A DNA stretch of 59,744 nt from a virus. The position numbers were made by a program, and so were the translations under genes. Where the stretch lies: positions 1 through 59,744 of the IMG/VR virus record IMGVR_UViG_3300025127_000035. The stretch is one strand, 5' to 3'. Under the pieces are notes generated by a model. The model had not been told where the DNA came from and did not search any database. It saw only the letters and a list, made by a program, of their open reading frames with translations. Every line of letters begins with the position of its first letter. The stretch's first letter is position 1. Shown here one piece after another: positions 31,120 to 40,421 of the stretch.

Positions 31120-34100
31120 ATGCCTAGAAAGTTTGATTTTGTTTCACCCGGAGTTCAGATCACAGAAGTTGATCAGAGCCAAATTGAGACCCCATTAGCA
31201 GAAGAAGATGGCTTGTTGGTCATCGGTACAGCACAAACCGGCCCTGCCCTTAAACCAATTAAAATTAAAAGTTTAGACAATTTTCTTGATATCTTTGGAA
31301 AGCCGATAAGCGGCAAAGGTACAGTTAATGATGATGTTTGGCGTGACGGCAATAATCAAAATCCGTCATATGCTATGTACGCAGCACAGGCTTGGCTTGC
31401 ATCAGAAACCACTCCTCTTACTTTTGTTCGCTTGCTTGGAGAAGATCATCCAAGTAGCACTGGTGTAAAAGCTGGTTGGAATCTTGGTGGTGCTGTTCTT
31501 AGCGGTCAGCCAAATGCATCTGTAAGTGCTTATGGTCTTTTCTTGGTGCCTTCTGCCTCTGCTACTGCAAACCCCACCGGAACACTTGCTGCTGTATTTT
31601 ATACAAGCGGATCCACCATAACCTTGAGTGGTACGATAGCGGAACGCCCATCACTAACAACTTCTTCGGCTGGTACTCTGATCAAATCAATATCGTCCGG
31701 TCAAGCCGCAACATTCCAAATTGATATTTCTGATAGCACAGCACAACTTCCGGGTGCCTCTTATGCACCAGCAGAATCACTTATCGTTCATTTAAATCCT
31801 GACGAGAAAACAAGTTATATTAGAAATGTTGCCAATACAAACCCACATAAATTATTTGCAACAAATGCACCATCTGCACAAGTAAAGAAATATTTCCTTG
31901 GAGAAACATACGAAGAAGCTGTAAAGCGTTTAGTAACAGATGTATCATCTTCTGCTGGAAACCAATATGGTATAATTTTGCCTCTTGCATCGGGCTCTAC
32001 TGCTGCAAACAATCTTGTAAATCATTTGGGAGCAGCAAGAATTTCAAGATCGGGATATGTTATTAATCGTAACCCAAGCCCAAAAGCAAACAAAGCAAGC
32101 TTCCAAGCAGATGCAATGAAAAAGCTTTTCCGATTCGCATCTTTAAGCGAAGGAAGCTGGTTTGAAAGAAACTATTACATTGTTGTTTCTGACTTGCAGT
32201 TGGGATCAGTACAAAATCCGAACTCTTCTTTCTCTGTTAGTATTCGTAATAAAGCTGGAGACGCTGTAGAACAATTTTCAAACTTAAATCTTGACGAATC
32301 TTCAGAAAACTTTATTGGAAAAAGAATCGGAGATATGTTCCAGACTTGGGACACCGCTAAAAAACGTTATGAATTATTTGGACAATATCCTAATAATTCA
32401 AGCTACATTCGTGTAGAAATGGCCCCAGATTGGGAAGCTGGTATTGATGATGCTTATATGCTTCCATTTGGGTTTTTCGGCCCTGTGCATCCTCAGTCGT
32501 TTACAGTATCTTATGGATCATCAGGCCCTCAAGTTCTTGGCGATGGCGTAAACGACCCCGGTTCTAGATCTAATAGAAGCATTACATATGGCGGTGCAAT
32601 GTCAAACAATGATGATCTTATTTTTACCCACCCAACTGACGGCGTTTTTACAATTAACTTTAAAAACGGTTCAGGTGGGCCACCAACCACCTTCAGCGCA
32701 ACCAACGAAGCTGAAATAAAGCTCACCACAACCGACAATGCAGCTAAAACAGCCGCCGCTGTCTCCACTTTGCTTAATAGCTTAACAGATTATTCAGCAT
32801 CTCAAGATGGGAATGATGTGAGGATCACCGCATCTCTTAATGGTCCTCATTTTAATGTTCTCTTGTCTGAAAATGCTGGGGCGCAGCAAACAATCAGTGC
32901 TCTTGTAGCTGGTACAGATACAGACAATATGGTTCATCCTTATGTTAGGGGTAACAAAACAATGGCTTATGCTGGTGGAGATGACGATGTTTTCGCAATT
33001 TTACCACAAAACTACACAGCATCATTTTCTTTCCCAAGATTAAAGCTCACAGAACAAAATACTTCAAGGAATGGTATAAACTACAACGGAAAAGATTTAT
33101 TTGGCTTAAATCATAAATTCGCCACCGACAACGTTAGGGGTGTGCTTAGTGATAGAAGCTATATCGACCTGCTTCGTTTTCAAGGTGGAGGGATCAATCT
33201 TGATACTGTATCTGATGGAACTCAACACTCATTTGTTTTCTCAATGGATGAAATTCGTGAGTCTAGTGGTAGATTTTACTGGGAATCTGGTTCTGCACCG
33301 GGTGGAAATGCATTTACATCAACGCAAGGAACAAATGCTCTTTTAACAAGTAGCGTTAGACAGTTCGCTCTTCCAATGTTTGGAGGATCAGATGGAGTCG
33401 ATATTACTCAAATTTCACCTTTCTCTTCAAAGACGATTTTAGATAATTACGCAGAAACAACTCACTACGCAAACTATTCAGTTCAAAAAGCAATTGAATC
33501 TATTTCAGACTCTGAAGTTGTTAAGTTTGATGTCTTAGCTATGCCCGGCCTGACCAACACGGCATTAAGCAACGAAATCATTGCTACTGTTGAAGATCGT
33601 GGAGATGCATTAGCGATTATCGATCTTGATGATCAATATAAAGAAACATATGAAAATTCTGGTACAAGAACCGGTGGTGGAATTGATGATGTTAAAGCTA
33701 CCGCTGTAAGTCGAGATCTTAACACAAGCTATGCAGCAACATATTATCCAAGAGTTCGTATGCGAGATACGATCTCAGGAAACGGTGATGTGTTTATTGC
33801 ACCTGCTTCTGTCGCTGCCCTTGGCGCATTGGCCTTCTCAGATGCTAATTCTGATGGTCCATGGTTTGCTCCAGCAGGCTTTAATCGCGGAGGTATTTCG
33901 ATCCTTGGTGGTAATGAAGGTCCTCGCGTCATTGGAACTTGGAAGAATCTTCCAAAAGCAGATCGTGATGAGTTATACGAACTAAACATCAATCCTATTG
34001 CAAGATTCCCAGCCGTGGGTGAAACTGTTATCTTTGGTCAAAAGACACTACAACAAACACCCTCTGCTTTGGACAGAATCAATGTTAGAAGATTAATGGT

Positions 34101-34383
34101 CTTTTTGAAGAAGAAGATCGGTTCTATCGCAGACACAATCTTGTTTGATCAAAATGTACCAGCAACATGGTCACGCTTTAAGTCAAGAGCAGATTTGATT
34201 TTAAGAGACGTTCAGTCAAGATTTGGTATCACAGAATTCAAGCTTGTTCTGGACACAACCACAACTACACCAGATCTAATTGATCAAAATATCTTGTATG
34301 CTAAGATTTTTGTTAAGCCAGCAAGATCAATCGAGTTTATCGCTATAGACTTCATTATTACACGAAGTGGCGTTCAATTCTAG
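31120..34383 (+). CDS. 18: Tail sheath gp18, unusually long
   Basis: 1087 aa against 659 in T4. The N-terminus, FVSPGVQITEVDQSQIETPL, and the C-terminal domain, from LNINPIARFPAVGETVIFGQKTL to SIEFIAIDFIITRSGVQF, are typical sheath ends that carry the inter-subunit handshake. WSRFKSRADLILRDVQSRFG is the conserved helix. The extra 430 or so residues lie in the middle (about 100-800) as beta-rich, outward domains. They include HPTDGVFTINFKNGSGGP and ITASLNGPHFNV, and could decorate the tail surface. RBS AAGGAG. Secure by ends. Confidence 0.92.
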   Translation: MPRKFDFVSPGVQITEVDQSQIETPLAEEDGLLVIGTAQTGPALKPIKIKSLDNFLDIFGKPISGKGTVNDDVWRDGNNQNPSYAMYAAQAWLASETTPLTFVRLLGEDHPSSTGVKAGWNLGGAVLSGQPNASVSAYGLFLVPSASATANPTGTLAAVFYTSGSTITLSGTIAERPSLTTSSAGTLIKSISSGQAATFQIDISDSTAQLPGASYAPAESLIVHLNPDEKTSYIRNVANTNPHKLFATNAPSAQVKKYFLGETYEEAVKRLVTDVSSSAGNQYGIILPLASGSTAANNLVNHLGAARISRSGYVINRNPSPKANKASFQADAMKKLFRFASLSEGSWFERNYYIVVSDLQLGSVQNPNSSFSVSIRNKAGDAVEQFSNLNLDESSENFIGKRIGDMFQTWDTAKKRYELFGQYPNNSSYIRVEMAPDWEAGIDDAYMLPFGFFGPVHPQSFTVSYGSSGPQVLGDGVNDPGSRSNRSITYGGAMSNNDDLIFTHPTDGVFTINFKNGSGGPPTTFSATNEAEIKLTTTDNAAKTAAAVSTLLNSLTDYSASQDGNDVRITASLNGPHFNVLLSENAGAQQTISALVAGTDTDNMVHPYVRGNKTMAYAGGDDDVFAILPQNYTASFSFPRLKLTEQNTSRNGINYNGKDLFGLNHKFATDNVRGVLSDRSYIDLLRFQGGGINLDTVSDGTQHSFVFSMDEIRESSGRFYWESGSAPGGNAFTSTQGTNALLTSSVRQFALPMFGGSDGVDITQISPFSSKTILDNYAETTHYANYSVQKAIESISDSEVVKFDVLAMPGLTNTALSNEIIATVEDRGDALAIIDLDDQYKETYENSGTRTGGGIDDVKATAVSRDLNTSYAATYYPRVRMRDTISGNGDVFIAPASVAALGALAFSDANSDGPWFAPAGFNRGGISILGGNEGPRVIGTWKNLPKADRDELYELNINPIARFPAVGETVIFGQKTLQQTPSALDRINVRRLMVFLKKKIGSIADTILFDQNVPATWSRFKSRADLILRDVQSRFGITEFKLVLDTTTTTPDLIDQNILYAKIFVKPARSIEFIAIDFIITRSGVQF

Positions 34384-34390
34384 AGTATAA

Positions 34391-34404
34391 ACTAATTAAG
34401 TTAT
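34391..34404 (+). promoter_or_regulatory. Variant of the late-promoter word
   Basis: ACTAATTAAGTTAT, one mismatch in the octamer, 33 nt before the tube ATG at 34424. No terminator separates it from the sheath gene. Confidence 0.3.
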
Positions 34405-34423
34405 AATAAGGAGAAAACAAATT

Positions 34424-34969
34424 ATGGCATTTTGGGCAAACGCAACATCTGAGGCGAAAAGAAATTATAGATTTAAAATCACCATGGAACCATTTGGTGC
34501 AGACAATATCGTGTGGTGGGCAAAAACCGCTACGTTACCGTCTTTTGATGTCTCAGAGATCGAACATAATCATATGGATAATAAATATTATTTTCCCGGT
34601 AGAGTATCTTGGTCTGAAGTTACAATGGCCCTTGTTGATCCTATTTCTCCTGATGCAACTGGCTTATTGAATGAGATGTTAGTTCAAAGTGGCTATATTG
34701 TTCCGGCCAACGAAGCCGTCGCAGCTAATAAATCAACAATTTCTAAGAAAAAAGCCTCAAGCTTAGGCACAGTTAAGATTGATATTCTTGACGCAGAGGG
34801 TAAAGAAATTGAAACTTGGGAATTACAAAACGCATTTATTAAAGCCGCAAACTTTGGATCTTTAGATTATAGTAGTGATGACTTCAAGCAAATCGAATTA
34901 ACTGTTCGTTATGATTGGGCAACATGCACAACTGCAAATGAAACAAGGTTTGAAGCTAAAGGCTCATAA
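34424..34969 (+). CDS. 19: Tail tube protein gp19
   Basis: 181 aa (T4 gp19 is 163). YRFKITMEPFGADNIVWWAKTATLPSF in order, then YFPGRVSWSEVTMALVDPIS, ending GSLDYSSDDFKQIELTVRYDWATC. This is the standard tube fold and follows the sheath as in T4. Highly expressed by its codon choice and good RBS (AAGGAG). Confidence 0.93.
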   Translation: MAFWANATSEAKRNYRFKITMEPFGADNIVWWAKTATLPSFDVSEIEHNHMDNKYYFPGRVSWSEVTMALVDPISPDATGLLNEMLVQSGYIVPANEAVAANKSTISKKKASSLGTVKIDILDAEGKEIETWELQNAFIKAANFGSLDYSSDDFKQIELTVRYDWATCTTANETRFEAKGS

Positions 34970-34982
34970 AAAAGGTGTCTAA

Positions 34983-35765
34983 ATGGCTTTTTGGAACTCT
35001 CCAGATGCTAGTCCAGCAAGAAAATATAGATTTAAAGTAGGTCCCGAAGGTGTTATTTGGTGGTATGCTAATTCCGTAACGTTGCCATCTTTTGATATTA
35101 ATGTCTCAGAATATCAACTTGTTAATCAAAGGTTTAAAATACCCGGTACTGTAACATGGGGCGATGTAACCATTAATATGGTTGATGTTTCCGATTCAAT
35201 TGAAAGGGTGAAAAAAGTTTTAGCTGGTCAAGATGTGACACAAACTGGTCCTCAAATTGAAGGTGTAAGAAAAGAAGATAATGAACTAAGAAAAAGACTC
35301 TTAACTGAAAGGCAGCAAAAAATAACAATAGGCACACTTGGTGCCGAAAACCCAGAATTATTTGATAATGATCCAGAATTGAACCGTCTTGCCCAAAGAA
35401 GCATTCAAAACGAAGATGAAATGGGTGGCTCCAACCGAACTTCTAATACGGATGCACCTATTCGACCTCAATCTGATGAAATGATGGAAGCCCTCAAAGT
35501 AAGTCAAAAAACTATAGAGAGAAGATATAAAGAGAGAGGAGACCAGATTTTAGCCCAAGAAAGAGCAAAATTAGCAAAAACAGAACCAGAAGATTTTAAC
35601 GATATTATAATAGAGCAGTTAAAATCAGATGGCTCAAAGTTAAGAACGTGGACTTTAGTAAATTCGTTTATTAGGTCGGTTAACTATGGTGATTTAGATT
35701 ATAGTAGTGACGATTTGGTATCGTTAGAAATTGTTATTGGATATGATTTCTGTAAAATAGAATAA
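34983..35765 (+). CDS. Second tail-tube-fold protein (gp54-like candidate)
   Basis: 260 aa. Same fold ends as gp19: YRFKVGPEGVIWWYANSVTLPSF, FKIPGTVTWGDVTINMVD, and C-terminal VNYGDLDYSSDDLVSLEIVIGYDFCKIE (fragments). Between them is an insertion of about 110 residues, charged and helical (about 85-200). A tube paralogue with an insertion would fit the tube initiator at the baseplate (T4 gp54 or gp48 share this fold). A minor tube variant is the alternative. 13 nt after gp19. Confidence 0.75.
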   Translation: MAFWNSPDASPARKYRFKVGPEGVIWWYANSVTLPSFDINVSEYQLVNQRFKIPGTVTWGDVTINMVDVSDSIERVKKVLAGQDVTQTGPQIEGVRKEDNELRKRLLTERQQKITIGTLGAENPELFDNDPELNRLAQRSIQNEDEMGGSNRTSNTDAPIRPQSDEMMEALKVSQKTIERRYKERGDQILAQERAKLAKTEPEDFNDIIIEQLKSDGSKLRTWTLVNSFIRSVNYGDLDYSSDDLVSLEIVIGYDFCKIE

Positions 35766-35784
35766 TTAATTAAAGAGGTGAAAA

Positions 35785-36633
35785 TTGAGTAGAAACAATA
35801 TGGAACGAATGGGAGCCGTTCCCCAAGCAGAAGCTCCAACCCCAGAGGCAGCAGATGTTCAAAGTCCAATGCATTTTGTTGCCCCGACAGAATTTGTAGA
35901 CTTGCCGTCTAAAGGGTTAGGATACGATAATTCACACCCAATGCACGGCAAGGACACAATTGAAATTAGATACATGACTGCAAAGGATGAAGATATATTG
36001 ACTTCAAAAACGCTTTTGAAAAAGGGCGTTGCTATAGAGCGTTTTTTAGATAATATTATTGTTGATAAAAATGTTAAAGCTTCCTCTTTGTTAGTTGGAG
36101 ATAGAAATGCTATCATTATTGCAGCCAGAATCTCAGGATATGGATCGGATTATAGTACAAACGTCTCTTGTCCGTCATGTGGTAATTCTTCAGATTATGT
36201 TTTTGATTTGGAAAACAAAAAAGTATTTGAATCTTCCACAGACGAAAAGATGGGTTTAACACAAACACCAGAAGGTTTATTTAAAGTAGTGATGCCTTTG
36301 TCTAAGTTTGAAGTTCACTTCAAGCTATTAAAGGGCGAGGATGAAATTTATTTAACGCAATTGGCGTCTAACAAAGCAAAAGGAAATCTTTCTGAGTCTA
36401 ACCTAACCGATCAATATAAGAGAATGATTGTTTCAGTTGGAGGACATACAGAAAAAAATATAATTTCAAAGTTTGTGGATAATTTACCCACTAGAGATTC
36501 TCGTTTTCTTAAGAACTGTTATAAGGTTGCTAATCCAGATGTAAAAGTTATAGACCAATATTCTTGTACCGCATGCGGCTTTGAGCAAGAATTGGAGGTG
36601 CCCTTTGGGGCTGACTTTTTTTGGCCTGAATGA
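35785..36633 (+). CDS. 26: Baseplate hub protein gp26 (TTG start)
   Basis: 282 aa from TTG 35785 after GAGGTG; ATG 35800 is the alternative start five codons later. Core: EFVDLPSKGLGYDNSHPMHG, IEIRYMTAKDEDILTSKTLLKKGVA, and IIIAARISGYGSDY. It has two zinc-type Cys pairs, CPSC (about 130) and CTAC near the C-terminus (about 263), ending VPFGADFFWPE. This is the gp26 family of T4-like phages (T4 gp26 is 208 aa). It overlaps gp51 by 29 nt. Confidence 0.85.
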   Translation: MSRNNMERMGAVPQAEAPTPEAADVQSPMHFVAPTEFVDLPSKGLGYDNSHPMHGKDTIEIRYMTAKDEDILTSKTLLKKGVAIERFLDNIIVDKNVKASSLLVGDRNAIIIAARISGYGSDYSTNVSCPSCGNSSDYVFDLENKKVFESSTDEKMGLTQTPEGLFKVVMPLSKFEVHFKLLKGEDEIYLTQLASNKAKGNLSESNLTDQYKRMIVSVGGHTEKNIISKFVDNLPTRDSRFLKNCYKVANPDVKVIDQYSCTACGFEQELEVPFGADFFWPE

Positions 36634-36808
36634 TAACTATATTCAAGCGATTTATGAACAATTTTTTCTTTTAAAACATCATGGCGGCTGGTCTTTTATG
36701 GAAGCTTATAATCTACCAGTTGGCTTAAGGTTGTGGTTTTTACAGAGATTGCAAAAACAATTTAAAGATGAAAAGAAAGAGATAGATAAGGCTCATCGAA
36801 AAAGATAA
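36605..36808 (+). CDS. 51: Baseplate hub assembly gp51-like small protein
   Basis: 67 aa. The frame begins inside gp26. The best start is TTG 36605, six bases after GGAGG (36594-36598), giving MGLTFFGLNDNYIQAIYEQF. A short helical protein with IYEQFFLLKHHGGWSFMEAYNLPVGLRLWFLQRLQKQF, in pieces: matches the gp51 pattern of a hydrophobic helix, a GG(W/F) turn, an x-x-x-P-V-x-x-R-x-W-F-L segment and a basic end. The overlap with gp26 resembles the frame-shifted chaperone pairs of tail operons. Terminator follows at 36811. Confidence 0.7.
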   Translation: MGLTFFGLNDNYIQAIYEQFFLLKHHGGWSFMEAYNLPVGLRLWFLQRLQKQFKDEKKEIDKAHRKR

Positions 36809-36810
36809 CT

Positions 36811-36832
36811 AATGCCCGTAAGGGCATTTTTT
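36811..36832 (+). terminator. Rho-independent terminator
   Basis: AATGCCC / GGGCATT stem around GTAA (36811-36828), then TTTTTTT. Confidence 0.93.
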
Positions 36833-36839
36833 TATTAAA

Positions 36840-36853
36840 ACTATTTACTTGTA
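36840..36853 (+). promoter_or_regulatory. Candidate late promoter (ACTATTTA motif)
   Basis: ACTATTTACTTGTA, immediately after the terminator and 31 nt before ATG 36871. Confidence 0.5.
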
Positions 36854-36870
36854 ATTGGGGAGTATTTTAC

Positions 36871-37221
36871 ATGCTAGTTATTGATTTATCCGATAGGAAA
36901 CTTATTAAAGAGACGTGGATGGAGACTTTTGGCTCTTGGTCCAAATCTTTGTTAAAAATGATGTATGGTGATGACGTTCAAGTTGTTGCAAATGTTAATG
37001 AAGAAGAAGCCGCAGGCCCAAAGTTTATTATTCGTGGAAAGCAAAAAGATGTTAAATCATACGCTATGGCTATAGTGGCTGAGAAAAATTATCTTGATGC
37101 TTATTCAACTTATGGAAAAGAACACTTTCAAACTGTAAAATCTCGCGAAGAACTAAATACAGCAGTGCAAAACTTTGAAGCGACAACTGGGTTGTTGTGG
37201 CCATTCAAAGACGAGGGTTAA
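36871..37221 (+). CDS. Conserved tail-cluster protein, unknown function
   Basis: 116 aa, mixed alpha/beta. IDLSDRKLIKETWMETFGSWSKSLLKMMYGDD as a start (in parts), then VVANVNEEEAAGPKFIIRGKQKDVKSYAM with the look of a KH-like alpha/beta, ending LLWPFKDEG. It sits between gp51 and the tape measure, where T4 has gp27 and gp28, but it is too short and unlike either. No function assigned. Confidence 0.65.
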   Translation: MLVIDLSDRKLIKETWMETFGSWSKSLLKMMYGDDVQVVANVNEEEAAGPKFIIRGKQKDVKSYAMAIVAEKNYLDAYSTYGKEHFQTVKSREELNTAVQNFEATTGLLWPFKDEG

Positions 37222-37224
37222 TGA

Positions 37225-39753
37225 ATGGCGATAAAAGATACGCAAAAGCAAATTGAAGAACTCAATAAACAATTTAAAGAAGGGAAGATCGCACCCGAAG
37301 AATTTCAAAAAAGTTTAGATAAAGTTCTTAAAACCATGAAGGAGTTGGCCGAAGAGACAAAAAAGGTCAACGATCAAACTATTGCACTCGCAGCTAGTGA
37401 AGCTCGGTTAAATGAGATGTTTGGTGATACACTTTCCGCGTATGAAGCTAATGTTGAGATATTAAGGCAGTTTAATGAAGTTTACGGTGATGCCTTTCAA
37501 AACACCGACAATCTAACGCAAGCCCAGATAGAACAAATAAATGCAACCTATGGCTCTGTTGAGGCCATGATTGAAATTAAAGAACGAGCACAAGAATATG
37601 TTGATGAGGTTGATAAACTGGGCCCTGCGTATACAAAAGCATTAAAAAAATCAAAACCATTCTTTGAAGACGCAGCAACAAAATTGGGCCTCTTGTCTAA
37701 ATCAGGAAATAAATTTGTAAAGACACTGAGCGAAATGGGCTCTATGGCTACCCAGCCCGGTGGCCTAAAGGGCTTGGCTAGAGGATTTTATGAGGCATTT
37801 AATCCTTTAAATATTGGTATCTCTATATTATCAAAAGTTGTTGAACAAACAATTAAAATGATGTTCGCTGTTGATAAAGCTGGGGCTGAATTTGTTAAAA
37901 CAACGGGATTTGCCCGTAATTTTGATGGCCTCATTGCATCTACTAATGATAGAATGAAACAGTTTGGAATTTCAGCAGAGGACGCTGCTAAATCAATCGC
38001 TAGTTTAAGACAAGGGTTGTCTCAGTTTGATACACTAACTGGAGCAGTGCAGCAAAAGTTAACCACAACGGTCGCAAGTCTTAATGAAATTGGAGTTTCA
38101 TTTGAAGATTCAACGCAGACTATTTCGTCTTTAAATAAAGCTTTTGGTGTTTCAGCAGATGTCGCTGCGGATGTTACTAGAGAGCTTGCAATGTCTGGAG
38201 ATGTTCTTGGAAAAACGGCTTCTCAAATTACAAAAGATTTTAATAAAAGCTTATCTACTCTCGCAGTGTACGGCACTAGATCTGTAAAGATATTTAAAGA
38301 TATTGCTACAATGGCTTCGACTGCTGGTGTATCAGTAGACTCTTTGATGGGGATCGCTAATAAATTTGATACTTTTTCTGATTCCGCAAAAACAGCGGCT
38401 AAAATGAATGCTATCTTGGGCACAAGTTTTTCTGGTAACAACTTGATGATGATGGATCATGATAAGCGAATAAAACATGTTATAAAAGGAATTCAGCGAT
38501 CTGGTGTCGCATTTGGTAAATTAGACAAATTTACTCAACAAGCGATAGCAAACCAGCTAGGCATAAAAGACATGGGAGAGGCAGCAAAGATTCTTAGCAT
38601 GAATAGCCGAGAATACGATAGAATGAAGCGCAAACAAGCCGAGACAGCAAAAGAACAAGAAGAATTAAATAAAAGAATGAAAGCCGGAATGGATGTTGTA
38701 ACGGAACTCAAATTAATAATGGCTGACTTTGCCGTCAATCTAGAAAAAGGAGGAATAATAGAAAATATAAAGAGTATTGTAAATGGTCTTGGTGAATTTA
38801 TTTTATTTCTCAAAGACTTAAGCCCTTACACCATTGCATTTACTGGGATTATGTTTTCTCTTGGGGGGGCACTTCTTAATACGGTAATGATGATTGGGAA
38901 AGTTAGAATTGTAGGTGCTGCTGCGGGTAAAACCATCGAAGGTGTTGGTAAATCAATTTCAAAAACAATTACAAAAGTCGGTGCTGCAAGTGCAAAAGCT
39001 AGTCCCGGTATAGGCTCTCTCAGCATATCGATGGGTGGTATTGCATTGGTTATCGGTGTTGCTGGTGCTGCTGTTGTTGGAATAACACTGTCGCTAGCGC
39101 ACTTATTTAAAACTTTTGTTGAAGGAGCAATAGCACTTCAAGAGGCTGGGGTTGGTTTTGGATTTGTTGCTGGGTCTCTTGTGTTGTTTGGCGCAGCGAT
39201 ATTTGGCGTGTCTTTTGCAATTAAAGCCTTAGCGGCATCATCTGCTGCTTTAACTGCGACTGGCCCAATTGGCTTGGCTATTGGCGGAGCCATCGCAGGA
39301 CTTGGTGGTGTTGCATTTGGAATAGGGGCTCTAACAAGTGCTTCAAGGCAATCTGCACAGCCAAAAATGGATAATAGCGAACTTTTAAAAAGTGCCGAAA
39401 CTCTCTCAGATCTGTCAACAAAGTTACAGGTTTTAGTGGATAAAAGAGCAGAAATTGAAAAAACATTTGCCGCGATAGGCACAGGGCTCAAAGAAGCAGA
39501 AGATAAGCTCACAGCAGATATAAAAGCAACCATAGCAAACGTTGCTCTTATCACAACAGGTCAAGCCGCTGGTGAAATGACCCAAGGGGCAGCAGGCGCA
39601 GCATTGAGCAGAAACTTAGGTAAATTTATTGATTCCGTTGGTGCATATTTTACAGGCGAGGATAAGAAAAAAGAAAAGGTCTTACTTCAGCTTGATGGAA
39701 AAGCAACAAAAGACCTTCTTAATGGAACTATTGCTGAGGCTCACAAAAGATAA
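37225..39753 (+). CDS. 29: Tail tape measure protein (gp29 position)
   Basis: 842 aa. N-terminal coiled coil (about 1-120, Lys/Glu/Gln-rich), an alpha-helical middle (about 200-480), and then hydrophobic segments between about 530 and 700 (IAFTGIMFSLGGALLNTVMMIG; VIGVAGAAVVGITLSLAHLF; FVAGSLVLFGAAIFGVSFAI; GPIGLAIGGAIAGLGGVAFGIG). This helical, Gly/Ala-hydrophobic layout is the hallmark of tape measures, which set tail length and enter the membrane at injection. T4 gp29 is 590 aa. Place and architecture, not sequence match, support the call. Confidence 0.78.
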   Translation: MAIKDTQKQIEELNKQFKEGKIAPEEFQKSLDKVLKTMKELAEETKKVNDQTIALAASEARLNEMFGDTLSAYEANVEILRQFNEVYGDAFQNTDNLTQAQIEQINATYGSVEAMIEIKERAQEYVDEVDKLGPAYTKALKKSKPFFEDAATKLGLLSKSGNKFVKTLSEMGSMATQPGGLKGLARGFYEAFNPLNIGISILSKVVEQTIKMMFAVDKAGAEFVKTTGFARNFDGLIASTNDRMKQFGISAEDAAKSIASLRQGLSQFDTLTGAVQQKLTTTVASLNEIGVSFEDSTQTISSLNKAFGVSADVAADVTRELAMSGDVLGKTASQITKDFNKSLSTLAVYGTRSVKIFKDIATMASTAGVSVDSLMGIANKFDTFSDSAKTAAKMNAILGTSFSGNNLMMMDHDKRIKHVIKGIQRSGVAFGKLDKFTQQAIANQLGIKDMGEAAKILSMNSREYDRMKRKQAETAKEQEELNKRMKAGMDVVTELKLIMADFAVNLEKGGIIENIKSIVNGLGEFILFLKDLSPYTIAFTGIMFSLGGALLNTVMMIGKVRIVGAAAGKTIEGVGKSISKTITKVGAASAKASPGIGSLSISMGGIALVIGVAGAAVVGITLSLAHLFKTFVEGAIALQEAGVGFGFVAGSLVLFGAAIFGVSFAIKALAASSAALTATGPIGLAIGGAIAGLGGVAFGIGALTSASRQSAQPKMDNSELLKSAETLSDLSTKLQVLVDKRAEIEKTFAAIGTGLKEAEDKLTADIKATIANVALITTGQAAGEMTQGAAGAALSRNLGKFIDSVGAYFTGEDKKKEKVLLQLDGKATKDLLNGTIAEAHKR

Positions 39754-39767
39754 AAAGAGGAAAAGTT

Positions 39768-40403
39768 ATGTCGATTTCAAGCACTTATGATACAAATGTT
39801 AGAGATGTGGTAGAAAAAACAAACGCTAAATTAATTATAAAAAGCATGTTAACAACTCAAAGAGTTCAATTTCCAGCGTTTTTAACCTCTTTTAGTCAAT
39901 CATGGACTTCAAGCTGGAATGAGGAAGAGGTCTACGGAAGAATGGACCCAATAGCAACATTTCAAAGCACTAGAAGGATTATATCTGTTGCTTTTGACTT
40001 ACCCGCAACTAATGTTAGCAATGCGAGAGATAACTTAAAAAATTGTGATAAACTAGCCAAGTTTTTGTATCCCGGCTACACAAAACAGACCTATAAAAGC
40101 TTAAAAGACGAAGAAAAATTGGCGGGTAGAATTATTGCGAGACCTCCATTAGTGAGTGTGAAATTCGCTAATTTAATAGGAGGTTTCACAAAAGCAAAAA
40201 AAGCAGATCGCGGTGGTCAATTGGGTTATTTATCGGGACTTGATTGGACACCTGTATTAGAGATGGGTATGTATACAGGCGCAGGTGGTAAATTATTTCC
40301 AAAAGTTATATCTTTGTCATTTACTCTCAATGTTCTTCATCAAGCCGATAAAGGTTTTAGTGAGGGTAATAAGTGGCTTAGTAACGGGTTTTTTGGAACT
40401 TAA
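39768..40403 (+). CDS. Baseplate/tail-tube cap candidate (gp48 position)
   Basis: 211 aa, beta-rich. Features: SMLTTQRVQFPAFLTSFSQSW, EEVYGRMDPIATFQSTRRIIS, and LDWTPVLEMGMYTGAGGKLFP. The end WLSNGFFGT is Gly/aromatic. The VYGRMDPI segment recurs as LYGRVDPALNT at residues 45-55 of the 45877 protein, which hints at a shared docking element. In T4, gp48 and gp54 follow the tape measure, so the slot suggests a tube cap or hub part. The call is positional. Confidence 0.55.
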   Translation: MSISSTYDTNVRDVVEKTNAKLIIKSMLTTQRVQFPAFLTSFSQSWTSSWNEEEVYGRMDPIATFQSTRRIISVAFDLPATNVSNARDNLKNCDKLAKFLYPGYTKQTYKSLKDEEKLAGRIIARPPLVSVKFANLIGGFTKAKKADRGGQLGYLSGLDWTPVLEMGMYTGAGGKLFPKVISLSFTLNVLHQADKGFSEGNKWLSNGFFGT

Positions 40404-40421
40404 ATAAGATAGGAGCAAAAC

